Shown here: positions 57,754 to 64,000 of the stretch, piece by piece
How the letters are laid out: the number at the start of each line of letters is the position of its first letter
How positions within the stretch are numbered: the first letter of the stretch is position 1
Source of the DNA: JADKAV01 sp963732355
GTDB lineage: Bacteria > Actinomycetota > Actinomycetes > S36-B12 > UBA10799
Assembly: GCA_963732355.1 (NCBI GenBank)
Contig: CAVSZD010000002.1
Coordinates: forward strand, 34,707-98,706
Direction of reading: 5' to 3'
Length of the DNA: 64,000 nucleotides
Position numbers and translations under genes: made by a program
The notes under the pieces: model-generated
Told to the model about the DNA's origin: nothing
What the model saw: the letters and a program-made list of their open reading frames with translations, nothing else
Database searches by the model: none

Positions 57754-60700
57754 GCGATTCATTTCTGCACTGACATCGACCGCGGTGGTGGCCGGTATGG
57801 CTGGGGCGGGAGTGGTCGTGGCCGTGGCCACGGCGGCACCGGCGGCAGCGAATACCGCGACTCCCGGCCATTCACGGTCAGCCCTTACAACCAGTCGACC
57901 GGCAACCCGATTCTCACGGGCCAGTGCGGGCTCGACTTCGGCTTGGTGCTCGACTCGTCCGGGTCGATCGGCGGCACGGGTATCGCCAATCTGAAACTCG
58001 CAGCAAACGCATTCGTCGACTCGTTGGTTGACACCGGCTCCACAGTGGCTGTGACCAGCTTCTCAACAGTGAGTCCGGGCAGTGGCGGGACGAACCTGGC
58101 CCCGACAGCCCTGACAACTGCCAATCTGCCGACGATCAAGGGCAGTTACTCCGGTCTGGCCTCCGATGGGTGGACGAACTGGCAGGACGGCCTGCTGAAG
58201 ATGAACAACTTCTACTCGGGGTCGTGGAACCCCGACCTGATGATCGTCATCACGGACGGCAACCCGAACACCGTCAACCCTGCCGGCAGCGGCGGGAATG
58301 CAACACCAGATGGCAGCACAGCCGCTGTGAACCCGGCGATCGCGCAGGCGAACACCATGAAGGGCAAGCTCACGAAGATGTTCGGCATCGCCGTGGGTGG
58401 CAACATCACTCCCGCTCCCATCACCGCGATCACCAGCACCACGGTTTACAACGCTGTCCCGCCAACGAACTTCGCAACCGCCGGCTACACGACTAGCACC
58501 AACTACGCATCACTCAAGGCGGACCTGGAGCAGATCGCAGCGGACCTTTGCGGCTCCACAGTCAAGATCACGAAGAAGATTGACACCCCCGACACGAACG
58601 GTTTTGTGAACGCCGACGGAACCAATAAGTGGACCTTCAACACCACTGTCACCATCCCCGATGCGCCGGGCAACTGGGTCACCCCGAACACTGCACCCAC
58701 TGCGATCTCGAAAAACGTGGCGAGCACTCGTCCGGTCGATACAGACGCCTCCGGCGTTGCCACCTTCCAGTGGAAGCCGAAGGGCAAATGGAACACAAAT
58801 CCCGTCGTCGTGAAGGAGACACAGCAGGCTGGCTGGGAGCGCAACCAGAGCCTGGTCTGCACAACGACCCCTCTGGGCGGTACCCCTTCGCAGCCATTTA
58901 CCGTCACATCAGACGCCAGCGGTAACTGGAACATCGGCCAAGCCACGCCCGGCGACACCATCGCATGCGAGGCCAAGAACACGCTGACCAAACTGAACCT
59001 CGAGAAGGTGGTGTCATCTGGCACGGCCACCCCCTCGCAGTTCCAGTTGAAGGCAACTCAGGTTGGCTCGCCCGCCGACAAGCCATACGACCGTCCAGGC
59101 AACTACACGACGTTCGATCCGATCGCTGGCGATGTGGTCTATCAGCTTTCTGAGACGGGTCCGGCAGACTACAGCCAGGACGGCGTCTGGGTTTGTACGA
59201 ACGGCGTCGTCCCAACCGCCCAGGACCAGATAACGGTTCCCAAGGGGACCCAGACTAAGTGCAAGGTGTCCAACAAGCGCAACGCCGGCACCTTGACCCT
59301 GGAGAAGATCGTCAAGACCGGTACCGCGGCCAAGGACGACTTCACACTGACCGCCACCCCGAACCCGGCGATCCCCGGGCAGAACGCGGTGTCGGGCAAG
59401 GGTGACCCGTCCAAGGCCACCGGGGTCAACCAGGTGTCCGTGTTCACCGGCACCTACGACCTGTCCGAGTCCAACCTGGCCAACTACAGCCAGGACGGCG
59501 ACTGGGTCTGCACCGGCGGCACCACCGTCGACAAGGACACCGTGACCGTCGGCACCGGCGACAACGTGGTCTGCAAGGTGTCCAACAAGCGCAACGCCGG
59601 CACCTTGACCCTGGAGAAGATCGTCAAGACCGGTACCGCGGCCAAGGACGACTTCACACTGACCGCCACCCCGAACCCGGCGATCCCCGGGCAGAACGCG
59701 GTGTCGGGCAAGGGTGACCCGTCCAAGGCCACCGGGGTCAACCAGGTGTCCGTGTTCACCGGCACCTACGACCTGTCCGAGTCCAACCTGGCCAACTACA
59801 GCCAGGACGGCGACTGGGTCTGCACCGGCGGCACCACCGTCGACAAGGACACCGTGACCGTCGGCACCGGCGACAACGTGGTCTGCAAGGTGTCCAACAA
59901 GCGCAACGCCGGCACCTTGACCCTGGAGAAGATCGTCAAGACCGGTACCGCGGCCAAGGACGACTTCACACTGACCGCCACCCCGAACCCGGCGATCCCC
60001 GGGCAGAACGCGGTGTCGGGCAAGGGTGACCCGTCCAAGGCCACCGGGGTCAACCAGGTGTCCGTGTTCACCGGCACCTACGACCTGTCCGAGTCCAACC
60101 TGGCCAACTACAGCCAGGACGGCGACTGGGTCTGCACCGGCGGCACCACCGTCGACAAGGACACCGTGACCGTCGGCACCGGCGACAACGTGGTCTGCAA
60201 GGTGTCCAACAAGCGCAACGCCGGCACCTTGACCCTGGAGAAGATCGTCAAGACCGGTACCGCGGCCAAGGACGACTTCACACTGACCGCCACCCCGAAC
60301 CCGGCGATCCCCGGGCAGAACGCGGTGTCGGGCAAGGGTGACCCGTCCAAGGCCACCGGGGTCAACCAGGTGTCCGTGTTCACCGGCACCTACGACCTGT
60401 CCGAGTCCAACCTGGCCAACTACAGCCAGGACGGCGACTGGGTCTGCACCGGCGGCACCACCGTCGACAAGGACACCGTGACCGTCGGCACCGGCGACAA
60501 CGTGGTCTGCAAGGTGTCCAACAAGCGCAACGCCGGCACCTTGACCCTGGAGAAGATCGTCAAGACCGGTACCGCGGCCAAGGACGACTTCACACTGACC
60601 GCCACCCCGAACCCGGCGATCCCCGGGCAGAACGCGGTGTCGGGCAAGGGTGACCCGTCCAAGGCCACCGGGGTCAACCAGGTGTCCGTGTTCACCGGCA

Positions 60701-63700
60701 CCTACGACCTGTCCGAGTCCAACCTGGCCAACTACAGCCAGGACGGCGACTGGGTCTGCACCGGCGGCACCACCGTCGACAAGGACACCGTGACCGTCGG
60801 CACCGGCGACAACGTGGTCTGCAAGGTGTCCAACAAGCGCAACGCCGGCACCTTGACCCTGGAGAAGATCGTCAAGACCGGTACCGCGGCCAAGGACGAC
60901 TTCACACTGACCGCCACCCCGAACCCGGCGATCCCCGGGCAGAACGCGGTGTCGGGCAAGGGTGACCCGTCCAAGGCCACCGGGGTCAACCAGGTGTCCG
61001 TGTTCACCGGCACCTACGACCTGTCCGAGTCCAACCTGGCCAACTACAGCCAGGACGGCGACTGGGTCTGCACCGGCGGCACCACCGTCGACAAGGACAC
61101 CGTGACCGTCGGCACCGGCGACAACGTGGTCTGCAAGGTGTCCAACAAGCGCAACGCCGGCACCTTGACCCTGGAGAAGATCGTCAAGACCGGTACCGCG
61201 GCCAAGGACGACTTCACACTGACCGCCACCCCGAACCCGGCGATCCCCGGGCAGAACGCGGTGTCGGGCAAGGGTGACCCGTCCAAGGCCACCGGGGTCA
61301 ACCAGGTGTCCGTGTTCACCGGCACCTACGACCTGTCCGAGTCCAACCTGGCCAACTACAGCCAGGACGGCGACTGGGTCTGCACCGGCGGCACCACCGT
61401 CGACAAGGACACCGTGACCGTCGGCACCGGCGACAACGTGGTCTGCAAGGTGTCCAACAAGCGCAACGCCGGCACCTTGACCCTGGAGAAGATCGTCAAG
61501 ACCGGTACCGCGGCCAAGGACGACTTCACACTGACCGCCACCCCGAACCCGGCGATCCCCGGGCAGAACGCGGTGTCGGGCAAGGGTGACCCGTCCAAGG
61601 CCACCGGGGTCAACCAGGTGTCCGTGTTCACCGGCACCTACGACCTGTCCGAGTCCAACCTGGCCAACTACAGCCAGGACGGCGACTGGGTCTGCACCGG
61701 CGGCACCACCGTCGACAAGGACACCGTGACCGTCGGCACCGGCGACAACGTGGTCTGCAAGGTGTCCAACAAGCGCAACGCCGGCACCTTGACCCTGGAG
61801 AAGATCGTCAAGACCGGTACCGCGGCCAAGGACGACTTCACACTGACCGCCACCCCGAACCCGGCGATCCCCGGGCAGAACGCGGTGTCGGGCAAGGGTG
61901 ACCCGTCCAAGGCCACCGGGGTCAACCAGGTGTCCGTGTTCACCGGCACCTACGACCTGTCCGAGTCCAACCTGGCCAACTACAGCCAGGACGGCGACTG
62001 GGTCTGCACCGGCGGCACCACCGTCGACAAGGACACCGTGACCGTCGGCACCGGCGACAACGTGGTCTGCAAGGTGTCCAACAAGCGCAACGCCGGCACC
62101 TTGACCCTGGAGAAGATCGTCAAGACCGGTACCGCGGCCAAGGACGACTTCACACTGACCGCCACCCCGAACCCGGCGATCCCCGGGCAGAACGCGGTGT
62201 CGGGCAAGGGTGACCCGTCCAAGGCCACCGGGGTCAACCAGGTGTCCGTGTTCACCGGCACCTACGACCTGTCCGAGTCCAACCTGGCCAACTACAGCCA
62301 GGACGGCGACTGGGTCTGCACCGGCGGCACCACCGTCGACAAGGACACCGTGACCGTCGGCACCGGCGACAACGTGGTCTGCAAGGTGTCCAACAAGCGC
62401 AACGCCGGCACCTTGACCCTGGAGAAGATCGTCAAGACCGGTACCGCGGCCAAGGACGACTTCACACTGACCGCCACCCCGAACCCGGCGATCCCCGGGC
62501 AGAACGCGGTGTCGGGCAAGGGTGACCCGTCCAAGGCCACCGGGGTCAACCAGGTGTCCGTGTTCACCGGCACCTACGACCTGTCCGAGTCCAACCTGGC
62601 CAACTACAGCCAGGACGGCGACTGGGTCTGCACCGGCGGCACCACCGTCGACAAGGACACCGTGACCGTCGGCACCGGCGACAACGTGGTCTGCAAGGTG
62701 TCCAACAAGCGCAACGCCGGCACCTTGACCCTGGAGAAGATCGTCAAGACCGGTACCGCGGCCAAGGACGACTTCACACTGACCGCCACCCCGAACCCGG
62801 CGATCCCCGGGCAGAACGCGGTGTCGGGCAAGGGTGACCCGTCCAAGGCCACCGGGGTCAACCAGGTGTCCGTGTTCACCGGCACCTACGACCTGTCCGA
62901 GTCCAACCTGGCCAACTACAGCCAGGACGGCGACTGGGTCTGCACCGGCGGCACCACCGTCGACAAGGACACCGTGACCGTCGGCACCGGCGACAACGTG
63001 GTCTGCAAGGTGTCCAACAAGCGCAATACCGCGAAGATCTCGCTGGTGAAGCAGGTCGAAGGCAAGGGTGATCCGGGAGACTGGACGCTCACCGCTGACC
63101 CGCAGAACATCGAAGGCCAAGGAAAGGTCTCCGGCAATGGTGATCCGAACTCGCCCGATGCGGTGAAGGAAGAAGTTGTCTACACCGGCACCTACAACCT
63201 CAGCGAGGTTGGCCCTGACAACTACACTGCCGGCACGTGGGTGTGCCTGCCCCTCACCGGAGGAGACCCGACTGTGGCTCCCTCTGAGGTGGCTGACGCA
63301 CTGAACAGCACCGATAGCGTCAAGTTGGAGAAGGGCGACAACATCGTCTGCACCATCATCAACACCCGCGACCTGGGCTCGTTGACGATCACCAAGTCGT
63401 TCGACCCGAAGACCTCGGGTTACGACAAGGCGTTCGACATCAGCTACAAGTGCGGCGACGACCCGAAGCAGACCGTTTCGGTGAAGGCCGGCGAGTCGAA
63501 GAAGATCGATGGCATCCCGACCGGTACCGAGTGCACCGTCTCTGAGGTCAAGCCGACCGATCCGCCGGAGGGCTGGTCGTTCTCCGACCCGGTCTACGAC
63601 CCGGCCGACGGAAAGGTAACGGTCACCAAGAAGGACCAGACCGTGTCCGTCACCGTCACGAACGAGATCCTGAAGCCTGGGATCAAGATCGTGAAGACCG

Positions 63701-64000
63701 CGTCGCCGACCCAGGTCAACCCCGGCGAGATCGTCACCTACACGTACACGGTGACCAACCCGGGCGACACCGAGTTGCTTGACGTCGTGGTCAGCGACGA
63801 CAAGTGCTCCCCCGTGGAGTACAAGTCCGGGGACGCCAACAACGACAAGAAGCTGCAGACCAGCGAAACCTGGATCTACACCTGCAGCCAGCCGATCAGC
63901 GTGGCGACCACCAACGTCGCGACGGTGACTGGCAAGGACAAGAACGGCAAGACGGTCACAGCCACAGACACCGTCACGGTTCCTGTGGTCAACCCGGTCG
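57746..64000 (+). CDS. Surface protein 3: vWA plus 12 identical prealbumin-like repeats, frameshifted, runs off window
   Basis: Signal peptide MFKRFISALTSTAVVAGMAG ... APAAAN, close to that of protein 2. A base is missing near 57868-57869 (CC, expected CCC): NTATPG then reads on as PFTVSPYNQSTGNPILTG in the next frame. The vWA domain (about 57920-58550) has MIDAS residues LVLDSSGSIGG, SDGWTNWQDG and IVITDGNPN. A few degenerate beta modules, then twelve 104-residue modules (59281-63024), a variant module, a DUF5979-like module (DLGSLTITKSFDPKTSGYDK) and a DUF7507 module (from about 63672) follow. The end is outside the window, so an anchor cannot be judged. At least 2084 codons are present. 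Confidence 0.87.
59281..63024 (+). repeat. Twelve tandem 312-bp coding repeats, apparently identical
   Basis: Unit starts at 59281 and every 312 bases to 62713; I see no base differences between copies. Each encodes 104 residues from NAGTLTLEKIVKTG to VVCKVSNKR. Lys9, Glu63 (YDLSES) and Asn102 sit where CnaB/SpaA-type domains place their isopeptide-forming residues; Cys77 and Cys98 could form a disulfide. Diverged versions flank the array (58981-59280 and from 63025). Confidence 0.95.

Noticed and set aside
59281..63024. CRISPR array
   Set aside because: The period is 312 bases, fully coding and without short repeat/variable spacer structure.
59014..63120. 1368-codon open frame on the minus strand
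   Set aside because: It is antisense to the tandem repeats; a stop-free frame in one unit is simply repeated twelve times. No start signal or family; the plus strand has the coherent protein.
59169..63137. Series of 93-codon minus-strand frames every 312 bases
   Set aside because: Same cause: periodic shadows of the coding repeat.

Overview
The window is a gene-dense piece of a high-GC Gram-positive (actinobacterial) chromosome. Supporting signs are the frequent GTG starts, many 4-base stop/start overlaps (ATGA, GTGA), and the actinobacterial-type genes mihF, bldD, an Rv1382-like membrane gene between pyrC and carA, a helicase-degenerate PriA, and the Trp-operon-associated small membrane proteins. 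Genus cannot be fixed. A class 1B PyrD/PyrK pair and a short PyrF set it apart from mycobacteria. No tRNA, rRNA, CRISPR array, insertion sequence or prophage was seen.

Layout. 1-2852 (minus): riboflavin operon ribD-ribE-ribBA behind an FMN riboswitch. 2969-3991 (plus): a secreted Lys-rich protein, convergent with the next block. 3984-23511 (minus): two long housekeeping runs, metK-priA-def-fmt-rsmB-rpe and pyrR-pyrB-pyrC-(membrane gene)-carA-carB-pyrK-pyrD-pyrF-mihF-gmk-rpoZ-coaBC. The pyr run has a PyrR-type RNA site next to the pyrR ribosome-binding site. 23689-24177 (plus): bldD with a c-di-GMP motif. 24543-32037 (minus): pyk, gltD, gltB. 32184-33044 (plus): an alpha/beta hydrolase. 33342-45804 (mostly minus): lgt, a DsbA-like protein, a MauE/DoxX-like protein, trpA, trpB, trpC, a DUF2752 protein, an embedded two-component system, two small Trp-associated membrane proteins, trpE, hisI, then hisF-hisA, with a septum-formation-like gene on the plus strand. 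45838-46622: a DUF5615 toxin-antitoxin-like pair. 46695-50364: an alkyl-DHAP-synthase-like flavoprotein divergent from tetR-glpD. 50552-64000 (plus): three consecutive genes for very large secreted surface proteins.

The surface-protein island is the most distinctive part. Proteins 1 and 3 carry von Willebrand A domains; all three are built from prealbumin-like or DUF7507/DUF5979-like beta modules. Proteins 1 and 2 end in a nearly identical 107-residue Cys/Lys-rich domain instead of an LPXTG sorting signal. Protein 3 contains twelve 312-bp tandem repeats that look identical base for base, and runs off the window. Genes 2 and 3 share a homologous leader with a short, well-initiated upstream ORF that overlaps the start of the main gene. 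An IdeR/DtxR-like iron box lies upstream of gene 1.

Five genes (ribD, trpE, hisA, surface genes 1 and 3) are each broken by a single-base indel, mostly in short C runs. In every case the other frame continues with the expected protein, so sequence error is more likely than gene loss. A family of intergenic palindromes with related arms and a variable loop of exactly 20 nt recurs at the ends of transcription units.
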